Shown: positions 24,033 through 33,461, counted from the first letter of the stretch. The stretch is 64,000 bases of DNA from Nocardia brasiliensis ATCC 700358 (GCF_000250675.2 NC_018681.1:8866001-8930000), one strand, 5' to 3'. The notes: generated from the letters alone by a model not told the origin. Translations and numbers: made by a program.

Positions 24033-24617
24033 TCAGTTACCCGTAACGATGACGGTGACACCTGGGGACGACTCGCCCAAACCGCTCGACTTCGGTTCCG
24101 CCGTGACGCCGAGTTCGTCGGCGATGGCCAGCGCGGCATCCTTGTCGGCCGGTGAATTGCCGTAGTACACGGTCGTTTTCGGGACATTTGCGCCGGGATA
24201 GTTGCCCGTCTCGACCACCGACCAGCCGTCGGCGGTGAGCTGACCCGCGGTCTTGGCGGCCAGACCGGCGATCATGCTGTTGTTCAGCACCCGCACCGGT
24301 ACCGCCTTGGCCGCCGCGGAACCGGTCGTGGTCGGCGCGGTGGTCGTCGGCGGGGTGGTGGTGGTGCTCGTCGCCGGCGTGCTGCTCGCGGCCGCGGACG
24401 AAGGGGCGGGCGTGGTCTTGTCGACCGTGGTGCTCGCCGGCATCTGCGGGGCCGCGGTCGCGGTAGTGGATTCCGACGGACCGCTGCTCGAGCTGTCGGC
24501 ATCCGATTTCGACAGCGACATCGCGCCGAGTCCACCGAACACGATGGCCAGTGCGATCAACACCATCGCCAACGCTCGCAATGGCGGCCCACCGGAGGTG
24601 GGATTCGGGTAGCTCAC
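24033..24617 (-). CDS. LytR C-terminal-domain membrane-anchored protein
   Basis: A 194-residue protein equivalent to Rv0431. One membrane helix (about residues 14-33) is followed by a Ser/Thr/Pro/Ala linker of 70 residues that could cross the cell wall and then a LytR_C domain (about 105-194; VRVLNNSMIAGLAAKTAGQL). LytR_C domains are found with LCP glycopolymer transferases, but the catalytic LCP domain is absent. The gene lies 19 bp downstream of the DUF3263 gene. Confidence 0.85.
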   Translation of the reverse strand: MSYPNPTSGGPPLRALAMVLIALAIVFGGLGAMSLSKSDADSSSSGPSESTTATAAPQMPASTTVDKTTPAPSSAAASSTPATSTTTTPPTTTAPTTTGSAAAKAVPVRVLNNSMIAGLAAKTAGQLTADGWSVVETGNYPGANVPKTTVYYGNSPADKDAALAIADELGVTAEPKSSGLGESSPGVTVIVTGN

Positions 24618-24636
24618 CTACTCGAGCCTAGTCCGG

Positions 24637-24981
24637 TCATACCTGGAAACCGAGCCGTCGCGCGGCCCTGGCTTTCTGCCTGCTCGCCCGCAGCCTGCGC
24701 AGCCGCTTGACCAGCATCGGATCCACGGCGAGCGCCTCGGGCCGGTCGACCACCGCGTTGAGCACCTGGTAGTACCTGGTCGGCGACATGCCGAACAGCT
24801 CCTTGATCGCTTCTTCCTTCGCCCCCGCGTACTTCCACCACTGGCGCTCGAAAGCCAGGATGTCGTGTTCGCGACGGCTCAAACCGTCGCTGTCGCCGGT
24901 CGATTCCGCTGCCGTGACATCGTCGCTCGCGGAAGGGTCGCCCTGGATCGCGGAAAGATTCCGTGCCGCTGCGCCGTCCAT
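24637..24981 (-). CDS. DUF3263 protein
   Basis: A 114-residue homologue of Rv0430. The core (about 35-90) reads REHDILAFERQWWKYAGAKE then IKELFGMSPTRYYQVLN, which looks like a helix-turn-helix resembling sigma-region or small DNA-binding proteins; the C terminus is very basic. A role in transcription is plausible but unproven. The ATG at 24981 was chosen for the GAGGGAGC upstream. It heads the leftward cluster DUF3263, LytR_C, sodC, ybdK. Confidence 0.85.
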   Translation of the reverse strand: MDGAAARNLSAIQGDPSASDDVTAAESTGDSDGLSRREHDILAFERQWWKYAGAKEEAIKELFGMSPTRYYQVLNAVVDRPEALAVDPMLVKRLRRLRASRQKARAARRLGFQV

Positions 24982-25169
24982 CTTGCTCCCTCGCCGAGTT
25001 ACCACCAGACGAAAAATGGTGCTTGTACGTCGCGGATCATTCAACCACGAGACACCAGGATCACCGGGTCTACGGCGCGGCGTGTTCGCTACCTGCGAGT
25101 AGGCGCGTCGCGGCGCCGATCACCGCCCCCGACCATCGCCGACCAGCGGGCGCGGCAATAATTGGTCCC

Positions 25170-25760
25170 ATGGCTATCCTCCCGATCGTGATCGTCGGCG
25201 ACCCGGTTCTGCACAACCCGACCGAGAAGGTCACCCAGTCACCGGAGGAACTGGCCGAGCTGATCGCGGACATGTACGAGACCCTCGACGCCGCGCACGG
25301 CGTCGGGCTCGCGGCCAACCAGGTGGGCGTGCCGCTGCGGCTGTTCGTCTACGACTGCCCCGATGTTCAGGCCGACGGCACCGCCACCCGGCGCCGCGGC
25401 GCGGTGATCAACCCCGTGCTGGAGACCTCGGCCATCCCCGAGACCATGCCCGACCCGGACGACGACGAGGAAGGCTGCCTGTCCGTCCCTGGCGAGCAGT
25501 ATCCGACCGGCCGCGCCACCTGGGCCAAGGTCACCGGCACCGACGAGCACGGCAATCCGGTCGAGATCGAGGGCGAGAACTTCTTCGCGCGCATGCTGCA
25601 GCACGAGGTGGGGCACCTCGACGGCTTCCTGTACGTCGACGTGCTGATCGGGCGCAACGCACGCGCGGCGAAGAAGGCGATCAAGCGCAACGGTTGGGGC
25701 ACACCGGGACTCAGCTGGATCCCCGGTACGGTGCCGGATCCGTTCGGCCATGACGACTGA
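25170..25760 (+). CDS. def: Peptide deformylase
   Basis: Removes the N-formyl group from nascent proteins. All three motifs are present in the 196-residue product: GVGLAANQVG (44-53), EGCLS (101-105) with metal ligand Cys103, and QHEVGH (144-149) with His145, Glu146 and His149. It reads divergently from the DUF3263 gene and overlaps the following acetyltransferase gene by 11 bp. Same order as Rv0429c-Rv0427c. Confidence 0.95.
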   Translation: MAILPIVIVGDPVLHNPTEKVTQSPEELAELIADMYETLDAAHGVGLAANQVGVPLRLFVYDCPDVQADGTATRRRGAVINPVLETSAIPETMPDPDDDEEGCLSVPGEQYPTGRATWAKVTGTDEHGNPVEIEGENFFARMLQHEVGHLDGFLYVDVLIGRNARAAKKAIKRNGWGTPGLSWIPGTVPDPFGHDD

Positions 25761-26754
25761 CGGCGGCGGACTCCCCGACATCCCGCTCGGCCGTCGCGTC
25801 GTCCTGCGCTACCGGCTGCCCGCCGGGTATCCCCAGCCGCTCACCGATGTGATCGGCGAGCTGGTCTCGCTGGATCCGCCGACCGTGCGCGGCGTCGACG
25901 GACAGCTCGTCGCGGTGACGCCGGACCGGGTGGTCGCACTGAAGGCGTTGGGCCCGAGGCCGATTCGCACCAAGGAGATCCGGGCGCTGGAGGCCGCGGC
26001 CGCCGACGCCTGGCCCGGGATCGAACACGCGTGGATCGACGGGTGGCTGGCACGGGCGGGCAACGGCTTCACCAGTCGTGCCAATTCCGCTGTGCCGCTC
26101 GGTAGTTCCGCCGAACCCGCAGGGCTGACCGCGGACACGCTGCACCGGATCGCCGCCTGGTACGCCGAGCGCGGCCTGCCGCTGCTGCTCGCGCTGCCGG
26201 ACCGGCTCGCGCCCATTCCGCCGGGCTGGAACAGCTGGCGCGAGACGGTCATGATGGCCATCGATATCGAGAATTTCGTGCTGCCCCAAGGGCCTTCGAT
26301 GGTGCGGGTGGCGGCCACCCCGGACGTGGCCTGGCAGGAGCTGAACCGCCGCGACGGCGAAGCGCCCACGCCGCAACGGCTTTCGGCGCCACTGCCGGAC
26401 CTCGGCGTGCTGACCGCGGTACGCGACGGCGAACTCGGGTTCGCCTCGCTCGGCGTGCCGACCCCCATCGCGATCGGGCGCGGCGCCCTGACCACCGCGC
26501 CGGACGGGCGCGGCTGGATCGGGCTCACCTGTGTGGCGGTGGCCGCCGAGCATCGGCGCAAGGGCCTCGGTTCCCTGGTGTGCGCCGAGCTGATCCGCTG
26601 GGGGCACAGCCGCGGCGCGACGCACGCGTACCTTCAGGTCGAGGCGGGCAACAGCGCCGCGATCGCGCTGTACCGCGAGCTCGGCTTCCTCGAACACCAC
26701 ACGTATCGCTACGCCGCACCGACCGCTCTCGCCGGTTCGCCGGCGCTGCGGTAG
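25750..26754 (+). CDS. GNAT-family N-acetyltransferase
   Basis: A 334-residue protein equivalent to Rv0428c. An N-terminal beta-rich domain (about 15-90; RRVVLRYRLPAG) precedes a GNAT core at about 180-330 with the acetyl-CoA loop VAVAAEHRRKGLGSLV and the usual NSAAIALYRELGF helix near the end. The acceptor is unknown; adjacency to def suggests, but does not show, a role at protein N termini. It begins inside the def 3' end. Confidence 0.9.
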   Translation: MTTDGGGLPDIPLGRRVVLRYRLPAGYPQPLTDVIGELVSLDPPTVRGVDGQLVAVTPDRVVALKALGPRPIRTKEIRALEAAAADAWPGIEHAWIDGWLARAGNGFTSRANSAVPLGSSAEPAGLTADTLHRIAAWYAERGLPLLLALPDRLAPIPPGWNSWRETVMMAIDIENFVLPQGPSMVRVAATPDVAWQELNRRDGEAPTPQRLSAPLPDLGVLTAVRDGELGFASLGVPTPIAIGRGALTTAPDGRGWIGLTCVAVAAEHRRKGLGSLVCAELIRWGHSRGATHAYLQVEAGNSAAIALYRELGFLEHHTYRYAAPTALAGSPALR

Positions 26755-26816
26755 AACGGAATCAGACCCCCAGTACATCGAGCCCCGCACCCGGGCTCGC
26801 CAGCGGAAAGGCATTC

Positions 26817-27632
26817 GTGCGCCTCGCCACGTGGAACGTCAACTCGATCCGCTCCCGGCTCGACCGGGTAGCGGAGTTTCTGGACCGCCAGGACATCGAC
26901 GTCCTGGCCATTCAGGAGACGAAGTGCCGCGACGATCAGTTCCCGTTCGAGCGGTTCGACGAACTCGGCTACGAGGTCGCCCATTTGGGCATCAACCAGT
27001 GGAACGGTGTGGCCATCGTGTCGCGGGTCGGGCTCACCGAGGTCGAGCCCGCGTTCCCGGATCAGCCGGGGTTCGACAAGGAGGCCGGTGAGTCGCTGAT
27101 CAGCGCCCCGGTCATCGAGTCGCGGGCGCTCGGCGCGACCTGCGGCGGGGTGCGGGTGTGGAGCCTGTACGTGCCCAACGGACGCGCCCTGCAGGACCCG
27201 CACTACACCTACAAGCTGGAATGGCTTGCGGCGCTGCGGGCCAACGGCGAACGCTGGCTCGCAGAAAACCCGCAGGCCAAGATCGCGCTGGTCGGTGACT
27301 GGAACATCGCCCCCACCGACGACGACGTCTGGTCACCCGAGTTCTTCGCGCACAAGACGCACACCTCGCAGCCCGAGCGCGACGCCTTCCAATCCTTCCT
27401 CGACACCGGCTTCGCCGACGTCATGCGCCCCTTCGCCCCCGGCCCCGGCGTCTACACCTACTGGGACTACACCCAACTCCGCTTCCCCCGCAAAGAGGGC
27501 ATGCGCATCGATTTCATCCTCGCCTCCCCCGCCCTCGCCTCCACCGCAACCGACGCGATGGTCGACCGCGAAGAACGAAAAGGCAAGGGCGCCAGCGACC
27601 ACGCCCCCGTCATAGCCGACTTCACCGACTGA
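26817..27632 (+). CDS. xthA: Exodeoxyribonuclease III (AP endonuclease)
   Basis: A 271-residue base-excision-repair nuclease. The exonuclease-endonuclease-phosphatase motifs are present: WNVNSIRSR at the start, QETKCRD (about 36-42), YVPNGR (about 120), GDWNIAPTD (about 160-168) and the C-terminal SDHAPV. The GTG at 26817 follows GGAAAGG. It is the last gene of def-GNAT-xthA, ending ten bases from the convergent Uma2 gene. Confidence 0.95.
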   Translation: MRLATWNVNSIRSRLDRVAEFLDRQDIDVLAIQETKCRDDQFPFERFDELGYEVAHLGINQWNGVAIVSRVGLTEVEPAFPDQPGFDKEAGESLISAPVIESRALGATCGGVRVWSLYVPNGRALQDPHYTYKLEWLAALRANGERWLAENPQAKIALVGDWNIAPTDDDVWSPEFFAHKTHTSQPERDAFQSFLDTGFADVMRPFAPGPGVYTYWDYTQLRFPRKEGMRIDFILASPALASTATDAMVDREERKGKGASDHAPVIADFTD

Positions 27633-27642
27633 GCATCGCCGA

Positions 27643-28218
27643 TCAGCGCACCCAGTCCTTAAGGGGCTCGGTGTCGAGTTCGACGCTCACCGGATCGGGA
27701 ATCTTCACCGTGGCACCGAACGGCACCGTCAAGACCTGCTCATAACGGCCTTGGCGAGGAATGCTGTGGACAGTCACCTCGCAGGACTCTCGATCGATCA
27801 GGAGATAGACCGGTATGCCCGTCTCGGCATAGGCACGCGGCTTCTCCCGGCGGTCACGGCGCTCGGTGTCCTGATCGTCCGAGGTCACTTCGACAGCCAT
27901 GAGGACAGGGTCGGGATCTGCCCACTCGCCTTGCCCGACGAAAGCCTCAGCGTCTGCCAGAGCACCGTCCGGGCGAGCGCGGCCCTTCCGGTACCGATCA
28001 ATCTTGAGTCCCTGCTCGGGTGTCATGAACAGCTCAGGACGGAACATCATGAAAGTGCGGATCAGCCACTGAATGATCCGAGCGTGGTCCCCGTCCGGCA
28101 TTGCCTTGACCCCCAGTTGTCCGTCGATGAACTCGAGTCGCACGCCCTCTGCTATGCGGTCAGCCGCTCGAGCAAGTTCTTCGAACTCCTCGGTGGTCAT
28201 TAGAGACTCAGTGGCCAT
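27643..28218 (-). CDS. Uma2-family (DUF820) putative endonuclease
   Basis: A 191-residue protein with the PD-(D/E)xK-like fold of Uma2: RLEFIDGQLGVK near residue 28, a RPDGALAD patch, MAVEVTSDD (about 107-115) and REKPRAYAETGIPVYLLID. These proteins are common in actinobacteria and cyanobacteria; nuclease activity is predicted rather than generally shown. The ATG at 28218 (GAGGAG upstream) is preferred over an in-frame ATG at 28242. Confidence 0.85.
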   Translation of the reverse strand: MATESLMTTEEFEELARAADRIAEGVRLEFIDGQLGVKAMPDGDHARIIQWLIRTFMMFRPELFMTPEQGLKIDRYRKGRARPDGALADAEAFVGQGEWADPDPVLMAVEVTSDDQDTERRDRREKPRAYAETGIPVYLLIDRESCEVTVHSIPRQGRYEQVLTVPFGATVKIPDPVSVELDTEPLKDWVR

Positions 28219-28332
28219 GCGAGACTCCTCGACTGCGGTCATAGCTGAACGATATCGGTAGGCACCGACAACTACGACGACTTTACCGGCTCCAGCGAAT
28301 CCATCGAGGTCACGACATATTTCGACGAGCCC

Positions 28333-29289
28333 TCACCCGGCGGAGGCGCGGTTGGTGTGGCCGTAGCGGGCGCGGGCTTGGGCGGGGGTGACGGTGGCGG
28401 GGGTGGCGGGGGTGCCTGCGGCGAGGTGTTCGGCGTAGAGGCGGGCCGTCATGGGGCCCAGGAAGTTTCCGAGGACGGCCTGTTTGGCCTTCTCGTTGCT
28501 CAGGGCTTTGATGGCGGCGCGCATGGGGAGGCGGTAGCCGCGGTCGACGACGGCGGGGTGGTCGAAACCGCCGGTGGTGCGCATCCATTTCGGGAGGGTG
28601 GCGATGGCGGCCGGGGCGACGAGGCGGCTGCCCGCCCAGAGCTTGACGCCGCGATCACGCGGGGTGTGCAGCAGGTAGTGCATGCCCTGGTGGGCACGTT
28701 CGGAGGTGCAGAGTTCGGGCCGCATCGCCGCGAAGTATTCGCGCACCTGCGCCCGCGAGCGCGGCACGTCGGACAGCTTGCAGGTCTGCAATTCGGCCGC
28801 GATCACGCATTCGGCCCAATAGCGCTGCTCCTCAGCGGGACTCAGCGGACCGGGTCCGTACACCTCGTAGCATTTGAGCACCGAATGCCAGCCGGTGACG
28901 TGAATCCACAGCTGGGAATCGGGATTGTTTGCGCTGTAACGCTTTCCGGTGATCGGCTCGATGCCGGTGGCCTGCGCGTGCACCTTCATCAGGTGTTCGG
29001 AGGCCTCGATCGCCATGCGGCTGTCGGCGACGGCCGCGATGAGGAAGTACGCGAAGGTGTGGTCGAGCCGGCCGCGCGGGTCGGTGTAGATGCCCTTGAC
29101 GTCGGCGACCGCGGCGGTGAGCGCGGGATCGAAATGTTCGAGCACGACCGAGCGCTGGAAGCCGATCACGGCGGTGGCGTTGGTCCACACCTTCCAGGTC
29201 GGCGAGTCCGGCCCGAAGAAGCCGTAGTCGACCTCACGGATGGTCCGCGCCGGTGCGTCGAATTGCGGGCGGGTGGCGTGCGTGGTCAT
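28333..29289 (-). CDS. MpaB-like (DUF2236) oxygenase-family protein
   Basis: A 318-residue all-helical protein of the family that includes fungal MpaB and the rubber oxygenase Lcp-related group, some of which bind haem. Conserved features include GPDSPTWKVWTN (about 25-36), DPRGRLDHTFAYF and the WHSVLKCYEVYGPGPLS helix. Substrate unknown. ATG at 29289 with AAGGAGC. It lies 89 bp downstream of a long acyl-CoA dehydrogenase and shares an upstream 22-bp motif with it, so the two are probably co-regulated. Confidence 0.82.
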   Translation of the reverse strand: MTTHATRPQFDAPARTIREVDYGFFGPDSPTWKVWTNATAVIGFQRSVVLEHFDPALTAAVADVKGIYTDPRGRLDHTFAYFLIAAVADSRMAIEASEHLMKVHAQATGIEPITGKRYSANNPDSQLWIHVTGWHSVLKCYEVYGPGPLSPAEEQRYWAECVIAAELQTCKLSDVPRSRAQVREYFAAMRPELCTSERAHQGMHYLLHTPRDRGVKLWAGSRLVAPAAIATLPKWMRTTGGFDHPAVVDRGYRLPMRAAIKALSNEKAKQAVLGNFLGPMTARLYAEHLAAGTPATPATVTPAQARARYGHTNRASAG

Positions 29290-29332
29290 CGTCTTGCTCC
29301 TTTGCACGACGGCTCGGTCGTAACCGAAACAT

Positions 29333-29354
29333 TTCATTCACCAGTGTAGCATTT
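29333..29354 (-). promoter_or_regulatory. Shared 22-bp promoter/operator motif, copy 1
   Basis: This site, 43 bp before the MpaB-like gene, matches 19 of 22 bases of a site before the acyl-CoA dehydrogenase gene. On the minus strand it reads AAATGCTACA followed by CTGGTGAATGAA. It includes TGCTACACT, which fits an extended -10 element, so the similarity may mark a promoter, an operator, or both. Confidence 0.5.
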
Positions 29355-29378
29355 ACTGTTACCGCAGGTACGGCATAG

Positions 29379-31301
29379 TTATGGGTTCATTTCATAGGTC
29401 CCGGACAGCGCCCTGGCCTGCGCGAACACCCGCTCGAAGCGGGCCCGATCGGCGATCGGCCGCCGGACCAGATCCAGCGCGCGCGTCTGTTGCGCCTTGG
29501 TAGCCGCGGGCTTGGTGTGCAAGGTCAGCGCGTGCTTGGCGAACTCGCGCACGAAGTTGTCGAAGATCTGGTCGAGCACGTCCGCATCGGTGCCCTCGAT
29601 CTCGGCCTGCTCGAGAATCAGTTGCGCGTAGGGCAGCGCGGTGAACAGCTCGCCGATCGCGAACAGGAAGTCCACGTCGCGCTGCTGCGCCGCCGTCGGC
29701 TCCGCGGCCGCGAGCAGGGTCTGGAAGGCGCGCGCCTGCTCCAGGAACACCGCGACATTCGGGATGTGGGTGAACTTTTCGAAGACTTGCCGCCAATCCT
29801 CGAACCGGATCCGCCCCAGGCCGCTGCTGGGCCCCTGCCGGAACAGGAACTCGTCGTCGGCCGCGTCCCGCCGGGTCGGCACGGGAGCGTAAGCGGCACC
29901 GTCGAATTCGGCGCGCAATCGCGGCACCGCGCCGCCCGCGCGCGGGGCCAGCTTGCGGCTCGACCAGCTCAGCGCGCCGGAGACCGCGCGCACCGCCCCC
30001 TGTGGCACGGCACCGGCGCCGGGCAGCAGGCGCAGCGCGGCCAGGCCGGCGTCCGCCGGATGGAACATGTAGTTGGCCATGAACTTCAGCGACAGCGCCA
30101 TGTTCACGTGCACGGTGCCCTCCAGACGCGGCAGGCCGAACAGGCCGAGCATCGCCATCGGGAAGTACATGTCCTTCTCGAAGCCGCGCGCCGCGATCAC
30201 ATCCGCGAGGTCTTCGATGATCCGCTGTCCCTGCCGGGTCACGGTCATCTTCTCGATCGCGTTGAACAGCAGGTAGCGCCGATCCTGCGGGGAAGCCGAG
30301 CGCATGTAGTCGATGGCCCGCTCGCTGTAGAGCTTCATCGCGATCAGGCGCGCGTACGAGTCGGTCATCAGCGCCTGCACCTGTGGGAACTCGGTCACCC
30401 TGTGCCCGAACAGGATTCGGTTCTCGGCGTGCGTGATGGCCTCGTAGTAGGCGTGTTCGCACGCACCGACGGCGCCGAAACCGAGGTTGAACTTGCCGAC
30501 GTTCACGGTGTTCATCGCCGCGTGGAAGGCCGCTTCGCCGCGATGCAGGATGTCTTCCTCGGCCACCGGGTAGTTCTCGAGATCGAAAGCGGCCACGTAC
30601 ATCTGGCCGTCCACCACGTTGCCGCGCAGGTGATAGTTCTCGTGCGCGCTGTCGGCGAGGAAGAACAGATACCCCTCGTAATCGGCGTCGGTAGGCTTGC
30701 TGTCCAGCGCTTTCGAACTGTCGATGATCGGCTTGTCCGAGCGCCGCCCGAACACCGAGACGAGCGCGGCCTGATTACCGTTGCCGATGTAGTGCTTGCC
30801 GCCGGTGGCCAGGAAGCCGCCGCCCGCCTGGGGCGTCACGACCATGCCGGTGGAGTAGACGTCGGCGCCGTGCTCCTTCTCGGAGAGGCCGAACGCGAAG
30901 ATCTCGCCGGAATCCAGCAGGGCCGCGGCCCGCCGCTTGGCCGCCGCGTTGCCGCTCTGCCAGATCGGGCCGAGGCCGAGGATGCTGACCTGCCAGACGT
31001 ACCAGTACTGCATCGAATAGAAGCCGAGGATCTTGCTCATCATCGCGATGCGCCCGGTGTCCCAGCGCTTGTCCGGGTCGCCGTCGGCCTCGGCCGCCGG
31101 TGTGAGGAAGGTCGCGAAGACGCCTTCGCGCTTCACGAAATCGAGGAACTCGGCGTACCAGACCCGGTCCCGGTCCTCCTGCTTGAGCACCGCCTTGCCC
31201 CGGCCTTCGAACCAGTCGACGGTCGCGCGCAGCAGTCGCCTGGTGGTCGCGTCGAACTCGGCGAACTCGCAGGTCTTCGGGTTGAACAGGGTCGCGGTCA
31301 T
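29379..31301 (-). CDS. Acyl-CoA dehydrogenase/oxidase-family protein
   Basis: A 640-residue protein, about 250 residues longer than a standard acyl-CoA dehydrogenase and closer to acyl-CoA oxidases in size. The N- and middle domains show the FAD/substrate region FGLSEKEHGADVYST (about 155-169) and KHYIGNGNQA; the C-terminal third is extra. It should desaturate or oxidise a CoA thioester. The ATG at 31301 follows GAGGAG; the frame upstream of it is open but unlike protein. It is divergent from a TetR gene that probably regulates it. Confidence 0.85.
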   Translation of the reverse strand: MTATLFNPKTCEFAEFDATTRRLLRATVDWFEGRGKAVLKQEDRDRVWYAEFLDFVKREGVFATFLTPAAEADGDPDKRWDTGRIAMMSKILGFYSMQYWYVWQVSILGLGPIWQSGNAAAKRRAAALLDSGEIFAFGLSEKEHGADVYSTGMVVTPQAGGGFLATGGKHYIGNGNQAALVSVFGRRSDKPIIDSSKALDSKPTDADYEGYLFFLADSAHENYHLRGNVVDGQMYVAAFDLENYPVAEEDILHRGEAAFHAAMNTVNVGKFNLGFGAVGACEHAYYEAITHAENRILFGHRVTEFPQVQALMTDSYARLIAMKLYSERAIDYMRSASPQDRRYLLFNAIEKMTVTRQGQRIIEDLADVIAARGFEKDMYFPMAMLGLFGLPRLEGTVHVNMALSLKFMANYMFHPADAGLAALRLLPGAGAVPQGAVRAVSGALSWSSRKLAPRAGGAVPRLRAEFDGAAYAPVPTRRDAADDEFLFRQGPSSGLGRIRFEDWRQVFEKFTHIPNVAVFLEQARAFQTLLAAAEPTAAQQRDVDFLFAIGELFTALPYAQLILEQAEIEGTDADVLDQIFDNFVREFAKHALTLHTKPAATKAQQTRALDLVRRPIADRARFERVFAQARALSGTYEMNP

Positions 31302-31350
31302 CGGAGACTCCTCGGGCGTGGCGGTAGCGGCGGGGTGCGATCCCACCGAC

Positions 31351-31372
31351 TTCATTCGCGACTGTAGCATTT
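31351..31372 (-). promoter_or_regulatory. Shared 22-bp promoter/operator motif, copy 2
   Basis: Lies 49 bp upstream of the acyl-CoA dehydrogenase start and matches the site at 29333-29354 in 19 of 22 bases, including TGCTACAGT (extended -10 shape) and GAATGAA. It is in the divergent gap with the TetR gene, which makes that regulator the obvious candidate to bind both copies. Confidence 0.5.
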
Positions 31373-31452
31373 TTGTTCGTCCATGTAGGAAATTGATCTT
31401 CAGGCGCGGTACCAGCGGGAATTCGGGTTCGGCCGCTGCTATCTTGGTCCGC

Positions 31453-32082
31453 ATGGGTAGCGATTCGGCGGTGCGGCAGCCACGCCAGCGGGCGCCGCAC
31501 CTCGGTCCGGAACGCCGCAGACCGCAGGTCCTGGACACCGCGTTGGCGATCGCGGTGCAGGACGGTATCGCGGCCGTCACCATGGCCGCCGTCGCCGACC
31601 GGATGGGCGTGACCCGTCCGGTGGTCTATGCCTGCTTCGCCGATCGCGTCGAGCTGATCGAGGCGCTCATCCAGCGCGAAGAGAGCTACCTGATCGACGG
31701 CGTTCTCGAAGTCCTGCCGCCCCGCGCGGTGGACGCGGGCGAGACGGTGTTCATCGAGGGCTTCCGCGCGCTGCTGGAGAAAGCCGCCGTCCGCCCCGAC
31801 GCCTGGCGGCTGCTCTACGGCAATCCTGATCCCGCCGTTGCGGATTCGTTCGGCCGCGGCCGTGTGCTCGCGGTCGAACGCTGCACCACGTTGCTGCGCC
31901 CGACGCTGCGAGCCTGGGGCACCGAGGACGCCGAGCGCAAGCTGCCGGTCCTGGTCGAGCAGTGGGTGTCGGCGGGCGAGGGCGCGGTCCGCACGCTACT
32001 CGCCGACCAGGACGGATGGACGCCACAGGATCTCGGCGCCTTCGTCGGCGCCGCGGTGTACCGCGCCCTGCGGCATGCCTAG
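31453..32082 (+). CDS. TetR/AcrR-family regulator
   Basis: A 209-residue regulator with an N-terminal helix-turn-helix (about 25-70; TMAAVADRMGVTRPVVYACFADR) and an all-helical ligand-binding domain. It is divergent from the acyl-CoA dehydrogenase gene. The repeated 22-bp motif before that gene and before the MpaB-like gene suggests a two-promoter regulon. The effector might be an acyl-CoA, by analogy only. Confidence 0.9.
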   Translation: MGSDSAVRQPRQRAPHLGPERRRPQVLDTALAIAVQDGIAAVTMAAVADRMGVTRPVVYACFADRVELIEALIQREESYLIDGVLEVLPPRAVDAGETVFIEGFRALLEKAAVRPDAWRLLYGNPDPAVADSFGRGRVLAVERCTTLLRPTLRAWGTEDAERKLPVLVEQWVSAGEGAVRTLLADQDGWTPQDLGAFVGAAVYRALRHA

Positions 32083-32153
32083 CGCCGCTGCCTGACAAAT
32101 AGCCAGCTACGCACGGAACAGCTAGACGAAATGCCCGCTGATCCTCGAATGTT

Positions 32154-32175
32154 CCGACAGAATTCGCGCTGTCGG
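32154..32175. promoter_or_regulatory. Inverted repeat upstream of hmgA
   Basis: CCGACAG and CTGTCGG, a perfect 7-bp inverted repeat separated by 8 bp, lie about 90 bp upstream of hmgA and 70 bp past the TetR stop. It could be an operator for the homogentisate operon or a weak terminator for the preceding gene; no T-run follows. Confidence 0.4.
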
Positions 32176-32264
32176 GGCTGAATTCCGCCACGGCGGCCGA
32201 GCCGCCGTCACTACGATGGTGACCAAACTAAAACCAGGCCACAAGCCAGGCAGGAGGTGCGGTC

Positions 32265-33461
32265 ATGGCGTTCTATCGACAGGTAGGAGCAGTGCCGCCG
32301 AAGCGGCATACCCAACATCGAGACGAGCAGGGACAGCTCTACTACGAGGAGCTGATGGGCGAGGAGGGCTTCTCCGGCGACTCGTCCCTGCTGTACCACC
32401 GCGGGCTGCCGCCCGCGATCGTCGACTCGACGGTGTGGGAACTGCCCGATCAGTCGACGACGCCGAATCATCCACTGCGCCATCGGCATCTGAAGCTGCA
32501 CGACTTGTTCCCGGACGACAGCCACGCCCGCACCGATGTGGTCACCGGCCGCAGGCTGATCCTCGGCAACGCCGACGTGCGCATTTCCTATGTCGTCGCC
32601 AAGGGTGGTTCGCCGCTGTACCGCAACGCGATCGGTGACGAACTGGTCTACGTGGAATCCGGCTCCGCGGTGGTGGAGACGGTGTTCGGGGCCGTCTTCG
32701 CCCGGCAGGGCGATCAGGTGCTCATTCCGCGTGCGACCACCCATCGCTGGCTGCCCTCCGGCCCGGAGCCGTTGCGCGCCTATGTGATCGAGGCGGCCAG
32801 CCACATCACCCCGCCGAAGCGCTACCTCTCGAAGTTCGGCCAGCTGCTCGAGCACGCGCCCTACTGCGAGCGCGACCTGCACGGCCCGGCCGAAACCCTC
32901 ACCGCCACCGGCAAAGACGTGGAGGTGCTGGTCAAGCACCGGGCCGGCGGGCAGGTCGTGGGCACCCGCATGGTGTACGCCGATCACCCGTTCGACGTGG
33001 TCGGCTGGGACGGCTGCCTGTACCCGATCACCTTCAACATCAGCGATTTCGAGCCGATCACCGGCCGCGTGCACCAGCCGCCGCCCGCGCATCAGGCCTT
33101 CGAGGGGATCAACTTCGTGGTGTGCAACTTCGTGCCCCGCAAGGTCGACTATCACCCGCTCTCGATTCCGGTGCCGTACTACCACTCCAACGTGGACTCC
33201 GACGAGATCATGTTCTACTGCGGCGGAAACTACGAGGCGCGCAAGGGATCCGGGATCGGGCAGGGCTCGGTGTCGGTGCACCCCGGCGGGTACGCGCACG
33301 GCCCGCAACCCGGCGCCTACGAACGCAGCATCGGACTCGAATACTTCGACGAGCTCGCCGTCATGGTCGACACCTTCCGCCCGCTCGAACTCGGTGAGGG
33401 CGCTCTCGCCTGCGAAGACCCGGCGTACGCGTGGACCTGGTCGGGACGGGGGCCGCAGTGA
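32265..33461 (+). CDS. hmgA: Homogentisate 1,2-dioxygenase
   Basis: Opens the ring of homogentisate to maleylacetoacetate in tyrosine/phenylalanine breakdown. The 398-residue protein has the cupin-type fold of the family. The iron site lies in PYYHSNVDSDE (His307 with Asp313/Glu314) and in HPGGYAHGP (His339, His345). The human His-to-acid spacing is six residues, whereas here Asp313 is at six and Glu314 at seven, so the exact ligand is unclear. AGGAGG precedes the ATG. Its stop overlaps the fahA GTG. Confidence 0.93.
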   Translation: MAFYRQVGAVPPKRHTQHRDEQGQLYYEELMGEEGFSGDSSLLYHRGLPPAIVDSTVWELPDQSTTPNHPLRHRHLKLHDLFPDDSHARTDVVTGRRLILGNADVRISYVVAKGGSPLYRNAIGDELVYVESGSAVVETVFGAVFARQGDQVLIPRATTHRWLPSGPEPLRAYVIEAASHITPPKRYLSKFGQLLEHAPYCERDLHGPAETLTATGKDVEVLVKHRAGGQVVGTRMVYADHPFDVVGWDGCLYPITFNISDFEPITGRVHQPPPAHQAFEGINFVVCNFVPRKVDYHPLSIPVPYYHSNVDSDEIMFYCGGNYEARKGSGIGQGSVSVHPGGYAHGPQPGAYERSIGLEYFDELAVMVDTFRPLELGEGALACEDPAYAWTWSGRGPQ

